Origin: Arthrobotrys musiformis
Taxonomy: Eukaryota; Ascomycota; Orbiliomycetes; Orbiliales; Orbiliaceae
Direction of reading: 5' to 3'
Length of the DNA: 64,000 bases
Assembly: GCA_036971715.1 (NCBI GenBank)
Contig: JAVHJL010000005.1
Location: 3,688,545-3,752,544 of the forward strand
In this document: positions 45,024-56,681 of the stretch, in pieces
How the letters are laid out: the number at the start of each line of letters is the position of its first letter
How positions within the stretch are numbered: position 1 is the stretch's first letter
Position numbers and translations under genes: made by a program
Notes under the pieces: generated by a model
The model's input: only the letters and a program-made list of their open reading frames with translations
What the model was told of the DNA's origin: nothing
Database searches by the model: none

Positions 45024-46488
45024 CTAGTTCATGCCGTTACGTAGATTTGGGAATCGGGAGCCCTCATAGCTCAGCCAGTTGTCGCTGTTAGAGATTCCGC
45101 CCATGTTTTCCTACGTAGGATTGTTAGACATGTTAAGCGGAATGGTACCGTCGAATACTCACCTTTACAACTGTAACGAGACTACGGCCGGGCTGTGGAT
45201 CTTTTCCATGACCTTTCTCCATTTCGGCTCGATCTGAGCCCTTATCTCCACTTAACTCCCAGAACATACTACCGCCGAGCCCTTCTTGATGGATCCATGC
45301 GCCCTTCCATTTCGCAACCTCCTCACTGTCAAAACTAATCATTTCTTTAGTGTCGGGGTTGTAACTCCAACTCGCTAACGCTTGAGAGTCGTGAGACACG
45401 TTCGATCCAGGAAGTGGGAGGGCTCGATAGTCATAGACACCCTGTTCCCAACTACCTTGGCCAACACCACTAAATGCGGTTCCGGGACCCTGTGTATTCA
45501 TGAAAGACCGACCGTAGAGTGGGATACCGAGGATGATTTTGTGCCTCGCGACGCCTTGGTTGATATACCAGTAGACAGCTTCAGCGCCGCTGACTGGGCC
45601 CTTGTAGATATTTGCTTGGTGGTTGGCAACAGGGTCCCATGAGCTGGGGCCGAAAAACGTGCGATTAGAACGACCGTCTACAATTTACGAGGAGACGGGC
45701 CAAATCAGACTACTAACCCGCTAAAGTCGTAGGCCATCAAATTCCAGAAATCTAATTGCTCATCCATCGCTTTAACGTGCAACTTTTGATAATTCTGGGG
45801 CCCACATGGTGCGGCAATCGTGAGGAGGAAACGGTAGTTGGCATGTTTCTTCGCGGCGTGCGCATCAAGCGCCTGTCGCAGCTCTCTCAAGAGATCAACA
45901 TATCCTCTCGCTTGTGCGTCGTCGGAAGGATATTCATAGTCGACATCGAGCCCGTCCAAGCCGTAGTCTTCGAGAAGCTGTACCGATGATTCCACGAATT
46001 TTGCTCGTTTCGCGGGGTCTATCACCACAGGGTGGAATTTGGGGGAGTAAGTCCAGCCGCCAATGGAAATCTAAACGATGACGTCAGCTAGCGAGCCTCC
46101 GGAAGAAGCCGAGGAAGTAAGCATAACGACGTCGTACAAGAACTTTGAGGTGTCGGTTCTGCTTCTTCAAGTTGTAAATCGCCTTGAAGTTTCCATAAAG
46201 GTTCGACTGGTCCTCGTTCCAGGAATCGCCTATACAAACGAAACGTTAACTGGTTGCGCGCGCATATTTATTCTCGGGGCATTGTGTCATTGTGCACGTA
46301 CCCGGGTAGTGGATGTCCTTATCGGACCAGGCGTCACTCAGCTTGACCTCTCCGGAATCGGGAGACAGATCAGCGAATGCATATAAAATATGCGTAAGGT
46401 CATTGACGGGGATCAACGACGGAGGAAACTTCCTTCCGTAGATGCCCCAATTGACGAAGTAGCCGACTGAAAACTTGCCGCCTGACAT
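45024..46488 (-). CDS. Glycoside hydrolase family 18 chitinase, no signal peptide
   Basis: Exons 46488-46302, 46229-46138, 46070-45718, 45643-45163 and 45110-45024 encode 399 residues, normal for a single-domain fungal GH18 enzyme. Strand 1 begins with SVGYFVNWGIYGR, strand 3 has SIGGWTYS (completed by splicing), and strand 4 carries the catalytic DxxDxDxE as D132-G-L-D135-V-D137-Y-E139. MAYDFSGSWD on strand 6 is also joined by splicing, and the last strand shows GGSMFWELSGD. E139 is the expected acid for substrate-assisted cleavage of chitin. The protein starts directly with the barrel, so it lacks a classical secretion signal, as in the fungal chitinases implicated in autolysis or growth. 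Introns are 52-74 bp. Confidence 0.93.
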
Positions 46489-47327
46489 TTTGGGTTGAGA
46501 GCTTGTGAGCGAGGATTTCAACAAAGTTGTCAATGGTACGCGCGTGCGGGGTATGTGAATAAAAATGAGGGGCAACGCATTTTTCGTTTGCGACCTTAAA
46601 TTGAGAACACTGCCCAGATGCCATGGCCATTGCCACTTTGCAATGGGAGGAGATGATTCGTCCTGTCAGCATATTGTCGGATTATTTGTGCCGAAGTTCA
46701 GCTTGGGCTCGACGACGACGAGTACGTGTACCCTCACATACAAATCGTCGTCGAGAGTCATGGGCTTTAGGCCGTGGGCGCAGGACCATGCAAGCATATA
46801 TTAGCACACCGAAGCTGGTTAGTCTGATGGATGATGCCCATCTTCCGCTAGGCCGTTTTATCTGCCATGCATGCGTGAGAGTTCGAGAGGCTATCGATAT
46901 ATACAATATCGATCGAGCTATCCGTCTTAAAGAACTCTTCACATGTGCCTATAAGGCGACTGTGAGAAACCCTTGGCACCTGCACGCCAGAATCTGTACT
47001 GCCATTGTAGAGCAAACTGAACTAAGGTGCGGCTGAGAGTCTTTCGCAGATACCGTTTTTAATGGTTATGTTCAATCTATAAACGACTCCACATGACGTG
47101 GCGGGTTAAAGCTCCTCGAAAGTGCGGGGTGATTGATATATCGATAACAATACTGGATAAAATATTGATCAATTATAAAGAGCTAGAAGTTTTATATAAT
47201 GGCATCTGATGTCCGCCAGATTGAAACCTGTTTCCATTGAAGTATTGAAGTTGAAGGTCAAGAACGTCTTTCGGACCCCGGGCATCCCCATACTCTAATA
47301 TTTGCTCACATACCCAGAGTCGCCATA
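46489..47327. promoter_or_regulatory. Divergent upstream region, chitinase / propeller-like gene
   Basis: About 0.84 kb between start codons on opposite strands. An open frame at 46623-47036 is Arg-rich and lacks motifs. No gene is called. Confidence 0.3.
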
Positions 47328-48851
47328 ATGAGCTCCTTTCCAATCAAAGTTATCGCGGAAGATAGGAACTTGAATATCAGTTGGACAAATGACCCTAATG
47401 TCAGGTTCCTCGACATCACACTGCGGCGGGGAAAAGAAGATACTCCCTATTTTACAAAGAGGGTCTCATCTGATGATCACGATGCTATTACATTGACGCC
47501 TGAAGACTATGCTCCAGACCACAGCAATTACGCTATGTTGCCAAGATGGGTTGTTGCATATCCCGTTCTAGCCCCGAGTTATACCGACGCCCACGAGGGC
47601 CTCCCGGTCTATAAACGATGGAATGAGGGCCCAGTCAACAATTTTGGCGTTCCGCTTGGTAAGGACACTTCTCTCGCCCCATGGCGAAACTTGTGGGGCA
47701 CATCAGGACTCCTGTTCGATGGGGTCATGTGGACAGGCAACAATAAGGCGATTGCATCGACTGGAGATAGTAGGGCTTGTAACCACGTTTCTTTAGATTT
47801 GGGACAGGCTTCAACAACCAGCGGCGGCGCGATCACCGCTTGGTGGAGCTCGTGGGATGAAGAGGACACAGATCTCCTTCTGTGTCGGAGGCGATGGGTC
47901 CATCAACATCACCAGAATTCTGGCGCCGGATGATAGTACCTATAAGCCTGGTAGAACTACTAGTGTAGCTCCTCCCGGGTCTGCTATGACGACGGGCGGC
48001 GGTAGCCTTTGCGTCGTTTATAGTTGGTTTGAGTCAACCAAAAGTACTATTTGGGATGCCTGGTGGATATCGCCGGATGGGCACCTAATGCACTTGGAAT
48101 CTCATGGAGCACCCCAAACGGCCCCGAAAGCTTGGGGTTCTAGCCGAGTCAAGGTGTGGCACGATGATGAGCAAGTATCTGCCATCACTGGGCAAAGCCT
48201 TCTTCCACTCGATTCACCTCCTATGGACGTCGCGGGCACCATCATTTGGTTTGTGGCGAAACATGGTACGGGAAATAAGGGTATTTTATACCAGAGCACC
48301 CGAGTTGGAGGGGAAACTTCTACAGATGCGGTATTGCAAGAGGACTCCGAGTGCTACGTTAGCCCTGGTTGTGGTCTCTCATCTGAGAAAGCAGATAATG
48401 GACCGGTAGTGGCTTGGATTACGGCAGATGGTGCTGTTATGACACTTCAACAAGATTGGAAAGCCGAAAACGACCCACTTTTCAACCAAATCGCGCCAGC
48501 TGGAAGGTATGTGCACGCAAATATTGTCACCCACAGCTTAGGGTTCTTATGTTTGGTTATAACTGATTCTGATATTCTTATATTAGCGCCGCATTGAACT
48601 CGACAGTTTGCCTAAGTGGGGGAACTATCTGGTGGTTTGGCCCCAACTGGGAGCTGATGGGGGCGTATAGCTCAAAACGTTTCGACAGCACCATTGCTTG
48701 GAATGATCTTGAGTGGACGGTTTGGCAACAGCTACCAGCGGGTGTAGGGCGGAAGGGAAAAGATTCTATTGTCAGCGCCGAAAGCAGAGAGACTATCTGG
48801 TATGCTGGCGCTGACGACATGGCGCATTCCCTGTCAATAGACCGCTATTAG
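47328..48851 (+). CDS. Propeller- or lectin-like protein, frame break unresolved
   Basis: The reading has three parts. Part 1 runs from 47328 in one frame to about 47880. Part 2, in the next frame, covers about 47872-48506. A clear intron (GTATGT...TTAG, 48507-48586) then leads to 48587-48851. Between parts 1 and 2 either an intron 47787-47871 with a weak GTTTCT donor exists (452 residues in all) or a one-base frameshift near 47880 has broken the gene. The sequence up to 47868 still looks coding, which favours the frameshift. The protein is rich in Trp, Gly, Ser and Asp, with spaced motifs such as LCVGGDGSINI, WDAWWISPDG and GTIWWFGPNWE. These resemble blades of fungal lectin-type beta-propellers; this is a fold guess only. 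There is no signal peptide. Confidence 0.55.
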
Positions 48852-50677
48852 AGGTGTATGCTTGACACTGGAATTATAAACAGCGGAGGGTGCATCTGAA
48901 TCCCGGTCTAGGCGCTCTCACATCATGTAATATAAATTTATAAGTTCAGATTAGTGACCTTTAAAAACGCCCCAACTTCTTCTTTCAATATTTACGCGAA
49001 GGTATTCTACCTTAACTAATATCTGGCTAATTGGTCGAGTTCTCATATATAATATTAGCCCGCCCTTTGATCAATTGAGGATTTCCTGACTATGAAGCAA
49101 GTTTGTTGTATTTTGAAGGGATCCCATGTGTTGCCTCTGGACAACCTCGAGACCAGAACAGCATATGTGTGTACTCGAGAGCGTTGTCAATTCTTCAGAA
49201 TTCTTGAACCTATTTGTATAATCGGTTCTTCCTTGGGTCCCTCAACCCAGCTATCGGGCACATCGTTCCCACCATCAGTGTCGATACATTTGTAATTGAC
49301 GCCGACTGCGCTGTTTCATGGATATCGCCTATTAAATTGAGTGAGAGTTGTGGATTCTGAGCTTGTGGTACGTCACCTGTACCTGTCGCTGCTTCGGTGC
49401 GATGGCATGATCGATTCACGGCAGGCCTCAATTACATCATGATTTAGTACTGGGTGTGCAAAAATGGGTTATGGTTAACCATCGATACATCGATAGGGAA
49501 GAAAATTGATAAAGATAAAGGAAAAGACCGCCTCAGTATCTCGTATGTAACCCTAGGACTTGATAGATGCCGATTTTATTCAATAGATTGGCCTAGACTA
49601 CGCGCGCCCAAGGTCAACGCCCAGTGGAGGTGTTGACGGGCCGTTCTGTTGGTTAGTGGATGAGACCCGCGCCTGCGATCATTCATTCTCGAACTTTGGT
49701 ACATGATGTCTGTCGAACGCGAACTTCTGAATCTTAAGAGCAGAAATGCCAATATTGCACAGGTTATTTACTTAAGGATTTGAGGCTACGCACTCAGATG
49801 CGATTCAGTTTTTCCGACTAGATGCAAGCGCATCGAATAATTCAGAGATTTTAGCGTTGAAGCCTTTGAGACTGCGGGGGTCTAATAATTCGCTCTAACA
49901 TGCCTACGGGCGAATGTGAACCAACGACTGCAAAGGGCGTGCACACGTCACGAAACCACAATCACAGGTGTGCGATTTTGTGTGTTGAGCGGACTGCAAC
50001 ACAGAGGTTTGTGTTGTCCCGGTATTCTATCCTTATTTTTACTGCATCGGGTGATATAATTGAGCCTCGAGCTCTATCGAGGCGGGTAGCCCAGACTGAG
50101 GTCATCGTTTACATCAATGACGGACCTAGGATGCTAGTATGCAGGTCTGCGCTTGTGAACATGCTCTGCTATACCCTGCAGTTGCATTTCCCAACCGTGT
50201 TACTAACCACGTTACACAGCCCGAGGAGGCTATGCAGGGACCAAAACGCAACGCCGTCCCAAAATGAATATGCTTGGCATTCTTGGGCTGAATATTGCAT
50301 TGCAATGCAAAGGGGAGCGACGTTACACCCCAGACTATATAATGGAGTCTGGTGCCCTCTCGCAGAAAATTGAAAGCTCAAAGCTTATATCATCACACCC
50401 ATACTAGAGCAGCATACAAGCGGCTTGACCCATACAAATCCACCAACTTATGACAAGCACTTCTCACCAAACGCTGAATGCATTGAATGCCCCAGACCAA
50501 CTTCTTCAAGAAGGAAGGGGCGCTGGCGGAGGAGGAGGAGGCAGTGGTGCGGGAAGAGTTCGACATCGATCCCGAACTTGTGCGTACATAGTTGAAACTG
50601 TGAGCAGTTGTAAGCTACACCAAGTCGCATGCTCTTAACTTGACGGCCCGAGCTCATAGACCTTCAAAATTATATAG
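48852..50677. other. Intergenic region, no gene recognised
   Basis: About 1.8 kb. A plus-strand frame at 49900-50373 (157 codons) has no motif and unlikely composition. An acidic 34-codon frame near 50489-50593 could be an exon of something unseen. The 5' exon(s) of the next gene should lie in this region but could not be fixed. Confidence 0.35.
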
Positions 50678-51281
50678 ATACTGACCCACTCTATGCCCAA
50701 TCGATTGGGGTGAAATGCCCGCACAATGCGGCTTGCGCATATTCCGCCTCTTACATTGGGTGCGTTGGCACATCCAAACCAACGACAACCATCACCTCGA
50801 CATCAAATGCGTTGGTGCCGACCACGTGCATTGAGCGGAAAGATTGGGGATATTCCTACTATACGCGAACAGATATCGCACAAGACACCCTTGTTTGGTA
50901 ATAGACACTATCTTATTGTTTAGAAAGTCAAGAAACTGGCTAAACTTAATATATATTAGCACGGGTTACGATGCAATGTGTCAAACCTTTAGCCTTATAC
51001 AAAGCGGCAATACATTCACAGGGCTGACATGCCGTCCCACAACGGGGGCAAGTGTTACTGTGTCTGGGGGTTCATGGGGATCCTACCCCCCCACCAGCAT
51101 TCCAACACCAGTAGACCAGCTTTATCATTTAGCCCAAGCTCCCTACACGGCAACCAGCAGCTCGGGTTCTTCGCAGCCGACCTCAACGAGTCCTTCCTCC
51201 GCCTTTGCTGTGCGCCCAGGAACTGAAATGCTCTCGATCCCCAGCCTTTTGTTTCTATTCCTTTTATTCAGGCTCATTTAA
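50678..51281 (+). CDS. 3' part of a Cys-rich, probably GPI-anchored protein
   Basis: Two 3' exons are supported: one starting at 50678 after a TATAG acceptor and ending at 50897, and one at 50960-51281. Their junction (GTAATA...ATTAG) restores a Cys in DTLVCTGYDAMCQTF. The product is extracellular in style: paired Cys (VKCPHNAACAYS, YIGCVG, TCIERKDWGYSYY, CRPTTG), Thr/Ser-rich connectors, and a C-terminal hydrophobic tail (LSIPSLLFLFLLFRLI) after a Ser/Thr stalk, as for GPI attachment. No signal-peptide exon could be identified upstream, so the 5' end is missing from this call or the gene is truncated. I do not recognise the family. Confidence 0.55.
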
Positions 51282-52394
51282 AGAGCCCGAAAACTATGGG
51301 GCATATGAAGGCTTCTAAATCGCCGTTACGATGCAAAATTTATGTGCATATAGTGCGCTAGTGATGTTCAATACATTGAATCTCATATATACATCAATAC
51401 ATATACAAACATATTTATATCCAGATCAACGGCGTCACAGGAACTCGATGTCTTGTTCGCAAATCACTATAAGCGGTGGAGGAGAGCGCCTCGCGCTGAA
51501 TCCAGGGGACTATCCAGTGCATAGAGGTCTGCCAATCTAGACATCTGGTGATCTAGCATGCAATCAATATTCGCGGGGAGGGGCACCTTTCGCAACTCAG
51601 GAACATTGACTTTGTTTTTGTTAGCTATTGTGCAGATGGTTCAAACGAAACCCAGATGGAACAAACCCGAGTGGCCTGGGCATGGGTACGAGACAAGTAA
51701 TTAGTGAATTTTCTTTATTTTAGATGTGATAGATTGGTAAGCCTGCGGAGCTGTAGTGAACCTAGACACATTTGATTGAGTAAATAGGAATATTTGGCGA
51801 CCCACCTTGCAAGCCGTCATGACAAGTTCTGCTAATATGATACTATAACTCCTGTAATCTCGACAAAGCTAGAATTAATTCAACACATCACCAGCCTAGT
51901 CTATATGGTTATGGACGAAAGTAAAACCCTCTTATCGAATACGGCATGGTTATAAACTTTACAACTTAATATTAAGTCGTTTACTTTAAAATTCTATTTA
52001 AAGTTATGGAGCCGTAAAGGAGATATCACCAAATTAAAACGCCATGCCGTTCTTTTGTAGAATCGTTGCGAATTTCCCGTAAAAAGCCTCTGCCTTATCG
52101 TGGCCGACGTCGAGGTCGAGCTCTGTAACCCAAGCGTCGTGCTCTTGTCACACAAACTATTGACTTCGCATCATGGTATCACCGCACTCGCAGGGATTCA
52201 GATTTAGCATCTCGCGGAGCCGCTGGTCTTGCCCCTCAGGTCGATTCACAACAAGATGATACATAAAAAAAAGATAAACTCTACCAGTTTGAGTAATGTA
52301 CGTACGTGATCATCACGTACGCGCGTCGCGACGGTCGACGCCGTGATCGCGTGATGGCTATCAACTTGCAACTCACGTGGCCTAAGGTTGATTC
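51282..52394. other. Intergenic region, no gene recognised
   Basis: About 1.1 kb between the 3' ends of two convergent genes. It is AT-rich around 51850-52050 and contains the perfect palindrome at 52301-52321. Confidence 0.35.
52301..52321. repeat. Perfect 21-bp palindrome
   Basis: Ten bases (CGTACGTGAT) are followed by a single C and their exact reverse complement. It lies 74 bp beyond the stop codon of the MFS gene on the minus strand, so it would form a hairpin in that transcript or serve as a symmetric protein site. Confidence 0.6.
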
Positions 52395-54924
52395 TTATTC
52401 TAACCGGCCCATCAAGTTCTTCCTGACCGTCCATGCCCGAATCCTCTTGCCAAAGATGTACATTGGTATAGTCCATACCAAACAAAATAGCTGAATCCCA
52501 CCTAACGCCAAAAAGCATACCTTGGAGTTTGATGCTTCGAGCCAATCATTCCAAAATAGCGAGAAAGCCAGACCCAGAATATCTATATTCGTTAGTGTTT
52601 GCATGACCGAATCGATACCTTGGGGTGGCTTTAGTAAGGTCTTCCACCTACTTTTGGAAAAGTTCAAAGTCACAAGCGCCTCAGCCGCATATTGTCGGTA
52701 GGAATCTACTACGAACGTAATGGCAGTTGTGCTTCCGAGAGAGCACCCAAAGCTGATGATAGCGAAAAATATCGTGGGCACAATCCAAGTATCCTGCTCG
52801 TATGCCGACCACCCAAACCCCATCAATCCGATCGATGTTGCAAGTGCTACGCCAATGCCCATTACTAGGCGAAACTCTCTGCGATATTGTCAACCAAATC
52901 CTCTGAGTTCGCGTTCATCGGGGAAGCTGATACATACGGTTCATATAACCCGTCATTTTTCTTCGCCATAAATTTCACTATCGCGTCGGACAACTTCCCG
53001 GCGACGGCCGAACCTAGAACTCCCCCGGTAAATGGAGCTATGTAGATGATCCCAGTCTGAAGTTGGGTGAAATTATACGGGTTGCTCTAGATTTTCGTGA
53101 GAATTGATCATGTTGTATGTTACGTCCAAGGATTACGTACTTGGTATATGTGGGCTACCGTCTCGGATAGCACAATCAACCACACAACGCTCAACGAATA
53201 GACGACTGTTGCCCATAATACTGCCGGGTATGCGAAAAGCACAAAGGGTCGGGTCATAACTTTCCAAAAGTTGTCTTCTCTCAATCGACCATTCCAAACG
53301 GTGAGCTGGGATTTGAAAGAAACTTTAGGGCCATGACGAGTGTATCTAAGGTTAGGGGGCTGGTGGCCGGGAAGGTCGGCGAGGGTTGATCTTTTCGTCT
53401 TTGATTTCGGAGGGTATGGCGTAGGCGGTGGCTGTTTGCCAGCTCTGTCGCCGAAGCCTTCGCGCGGCTCTGGAAGGGTTATTTGTAGGTGGGTTCTAGC
53501 AGCCCTGTGGGCCGTTGGCGATACAGGTGAGAGGCTAAGTTGGCCCTCCGTCCCGCCCGCATTCGTCGCAATACTGCCTTCGTCTAGTGGTGCTTGGAGT
53601 TCAAGGTTGTTCTGAGGCAGCCTTTCCTCGGCCCGTGAGGTATCTTCGAGTGTTGTTTCATCCTTTTTGCGCGACTCTTCTGCGTGACTTTCCTTTCCGT
53701 CTATGATAGACACTGCAGCGCTTCTAGCATGTTTGTGCGAAAGCACACTCAGGCTGCTTTTCGTGATCCCGCTGATTCTATGGATTAAACTCGGTCTGTG
53801 AGGAGGGTGTGCGTATCGAACCCAGTAGGTTTCTGGAACGAAGAAAAATAAAAGGAAAATCAGGGCGCCGACAATGATAGCAACGGTCCAAAAGACCCAT
53901 CGCCAGCCTTTACTCTCGATTATTACGCCGCTCACAAGCCTATGTACTTTAGAAAAGTTCCTAACGATCGTAATCTAGTAATTGCCAAACTTACGGTACG
54001 AGGTTTTTACCGCCCAATAGCAGCAGTGTATATATTCCCAAACGGAAACCCCTCTCATGAAGATAAAATATTTCGGAGAGGTACGCACTGGGGAGGCACT
54101 CGCAAGGACTGACCCCTATGCCCATAATGACTCTCGCGACTATCAAACTGCTATATGATGGCGACGCTGCGGACCATACTGACGCAGCACAAAATATAAC
54201 GGCCCCGGCGAGGTAGAGCGGTCGTTTTCCGTAAATAATGGCAAAGGGAGACACAATTACGGCACCAACGGCCAGACCCAACATATAAATTCTGGTAAAA
54301 GGTTAGACTTGCCTCAAGTGGACTGCGAGGAGAGAAATTTAAAGTACCCTGTAGTTAATGCTACCTGTGGGATGGTTACGCCGTATGTCTCTGCAACGTC
54401 ATTGAACCCAGCGGCCAGGATGGGGGTCTGGCCTCCACCTATCAAGCTGTACAAGCCTATCGTCCAAAGGGCGCATTCGCGACGCCATCTAGGCCAGTTC
54501 AATCTAGGAACCCATCAGTGTCGACTCCGGTCACAGCAACAGGACAGTAAACGTACGGGTCGCTTTCGTGGTCATCTACGGCACCCGTTAGAAATGTCTA
54601 GTCCCCCCTTTCAGCTGCGGAAAGTCCATTGGGGAAATGCGCACCTGGCTGCGGATCAAGAATGACCCCATTAGGCGCCCTTTTTACACCCTCTGTAGAC
54701 TTTCCCTTCTCCAGTTGATCCAGTCCGAGAGGCTCATTTGCCTTTCCAATAAAGAGAACGGAACCTACAATACATGGAATAGAAAAGGCTGGTCAGTAAA
54801 AAGATCAAGTATTCTAGAAAAGAAACGAACGCATACCAGGCACCTCCTCGCCGCTTTTTGGGTCGCTAAGTATTCCCAAATGCGACCGTTTGGCAACAGC
54901 TTGTGTTGTCTCTCGAGTCTCCAT
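52395..54924 (-). CDS. MFS transporter (DHA1-like) with long central cytoplasmic loop
   Basis: Nine exons fit one frame of 680 residues: 54924-54837, 54764-54645, 54575-54557, 54503-54348, 54291-53995, 53939-53141, 53086-52938, 52878-52652 and 52582-52395. After a 76-residue acidic N-terminus, splicing creates the family hallmark ESDPLNWPRWRR. Then follow helix 1 (GLYSLIGGGQTPI), GIYMLGLAVG in helix 2, YGKRPLYL (motif A variant) and SGVIIESKGWRW at helix 5. Between helices 6 and 7 is a hydrophilic loop of about 180 residues rich in Ser, Lys, Glu and Pro, a likely site of regulation. The last six helices end with SFGCSLGSTTAITFV and FSLFWNDWLEA. This predicts a plasma-membrane or vacuolar exporter; the substrate is unknown. 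Exon 3 is only 19 nt. Confidence 0.88.
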
Positions 54925-56681
54925 CTCTGTTGGATCCGCCGTGTTGAAGATCGAGATGTCTGATGGCTGGGGATAACGATTGATAAGTATCAAACGGGAT
55001 AATGAAGGCTTCTTGTGGCAACTTTAAATAGCTGAAGGGCCCAGCAACCATCAACCTCGTCCAAAGACGAGTGGGTACAATGGCCGTCTAGCTGGGGAGT
55101 GTTTTCGGATAGCGGCAATCATTTCTACGCGGAGAGAAGGGTCCAATGATCACAAGATGGATCTTGGGTCATTTGAATGGGGGAAACTCGCGAATCCGAA
55201 TGCGCGATGACGCACTAGCTCATGTTTCGCGAGACTTGGCTGTGTCTCGTGGCAACAAAATGCTGCAGAACTCCGAAATTTAAGATCCCAAGATTGCAAG
55301 GTATGTGTGAATGAGGGTGAACAAACCCCGCTTTATTATACCTGCAATGTCTTTAGTATTTACTTTTTTGTGTCCAGTATCTACCTTCAGTGCCCCCGAT
55401 CAGGTTCCTTATAACTCGTGAAGGGTTGAAAGTTCGATATACATAAAGAATAACATATTGTAGAGTTAGAAGGAAGCAATGCCCGGCTCTACGCCCACAT
55501 AGCATAGTGCGAGAGCGTGAGACCCATGAGGCGCCGAAAGCATTGGTGTAGACACACAAACGATATTCCCTGACACCCAGACTAACACCACAATGTGATC
55601 TCAACATCACAATCGTCATTGGCTTTGCTGTGGATAACACGCCGGCGCGCTAACCTCGAACGCATTCCCAAAACAGCCGACACGTATCTCAAATGGGTTT
55701 CGGTTATGGGGTCAGAGAGCAATCTTTTATGTTTTAAAATTTATGGCGGTAAGTTATGGCGCTCTGAGACGAAGACATCAAATTCGATAAAAAAAAACAA
55801 AAAGGAAATATTGATTTCATATTGAATCCCGTCGTGTGCATCCAGATATGTGCGGGTACTAACCACATCTTTAATCGGTCTGCGTTGCAATCAAATTCCC
55901 CCCCAACTCAAAAGGCTCGAGATATTCTCGAGAAATGGAGCAACTCGAGGAAGTTTGGATTGGAAGCACCTTATGATCTTTTCGAGGTTACGTTAAGCTG
56001 TACCCTGACGTTCAGCAAGCTCGTGCTCGGAGGGGCCAGCATGGTTTGCTTTACACCAACTCTCCAGACACCTAAGCACAACCTTTGGATCGACTTTACG
56101 CTCTTCCAGGAACTTCCCAAAAGCGTTTGGACCTAATAGACATTCCGCCAACCCCCAGAGATACAATTTTGTAGAGAGCAATCAAATCCTGGCCTCAACC
56201 AGTCATTAGGCCATCTTGCGAGAACGGTGCATTTCATAGCCCAATAAAAAATACTAACAGGTAACTATTCCAAAACAATGATTTTTCTAAATACCACCAT
56301 ATATATAAATATTATAACTACCTAAAAAACTACGAGTATGAAAATAACACACAAAGATTAGAGCAATGCTTTGAAGTAATGCAGATATTTTGCTAAGGAC
56401 TTCCTAATATTGTTACTTACCTGCTTACTTACCTAATTAACCTCCTCAAGAAGACCGCTCAATTGGATCATCTTCCAGTCGGAAACTTTGCGCTGGAGGA
56501 GTCGCCTCCTTTCCCATCAATATTCACTCCACAACCAGCTAGTAAACGTTAAGGCTAGTTTACAAGGCCACTTATGAATGAATATCTTCAAAGCTTACCT
56601 ACTAGGTAACCTATGGTACAAAAGAGCTTGAACTGTCGGACTAGCCACTGCTGATGGCCAGAGGTTATTATCACCTGTCAC
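54925..56681. other. Intergenic region, no gene recognised
   Basis: About 1.75 kb. A minus-strand frame at 56181-55993 encodes a helical-looking peptide (FGKFLEERKVDPKVVLRC) but has no ATG and no neighbouring exon that I can join, so it may be a gene remnant. The stretch 56240-56440 is AT-rich. Confidence 0.35.

Noticed and set aside
46623..47036. 137-codon plus-strand frame between chitinase and propeller-like gene
   Set aside because: Arg-rich, no motif, and located in a divergent upstream region.
48507..48600. Apparent second frameshift in the propeller-like gene
   Set aside because: A clear GTATGT...TTAG intron (48507-48586) explains it.
49900..50373. 157-codon plus-strand frame
   Set aside because: No recognisable motif, odd composition and no supporting splice sites.
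55993..56181. Minus-strand frame with a helical-looking peptide
   Set aside because: It follows a stop directly, has no ATG, and no neighbouring exon could be joined; possibly a remnant.
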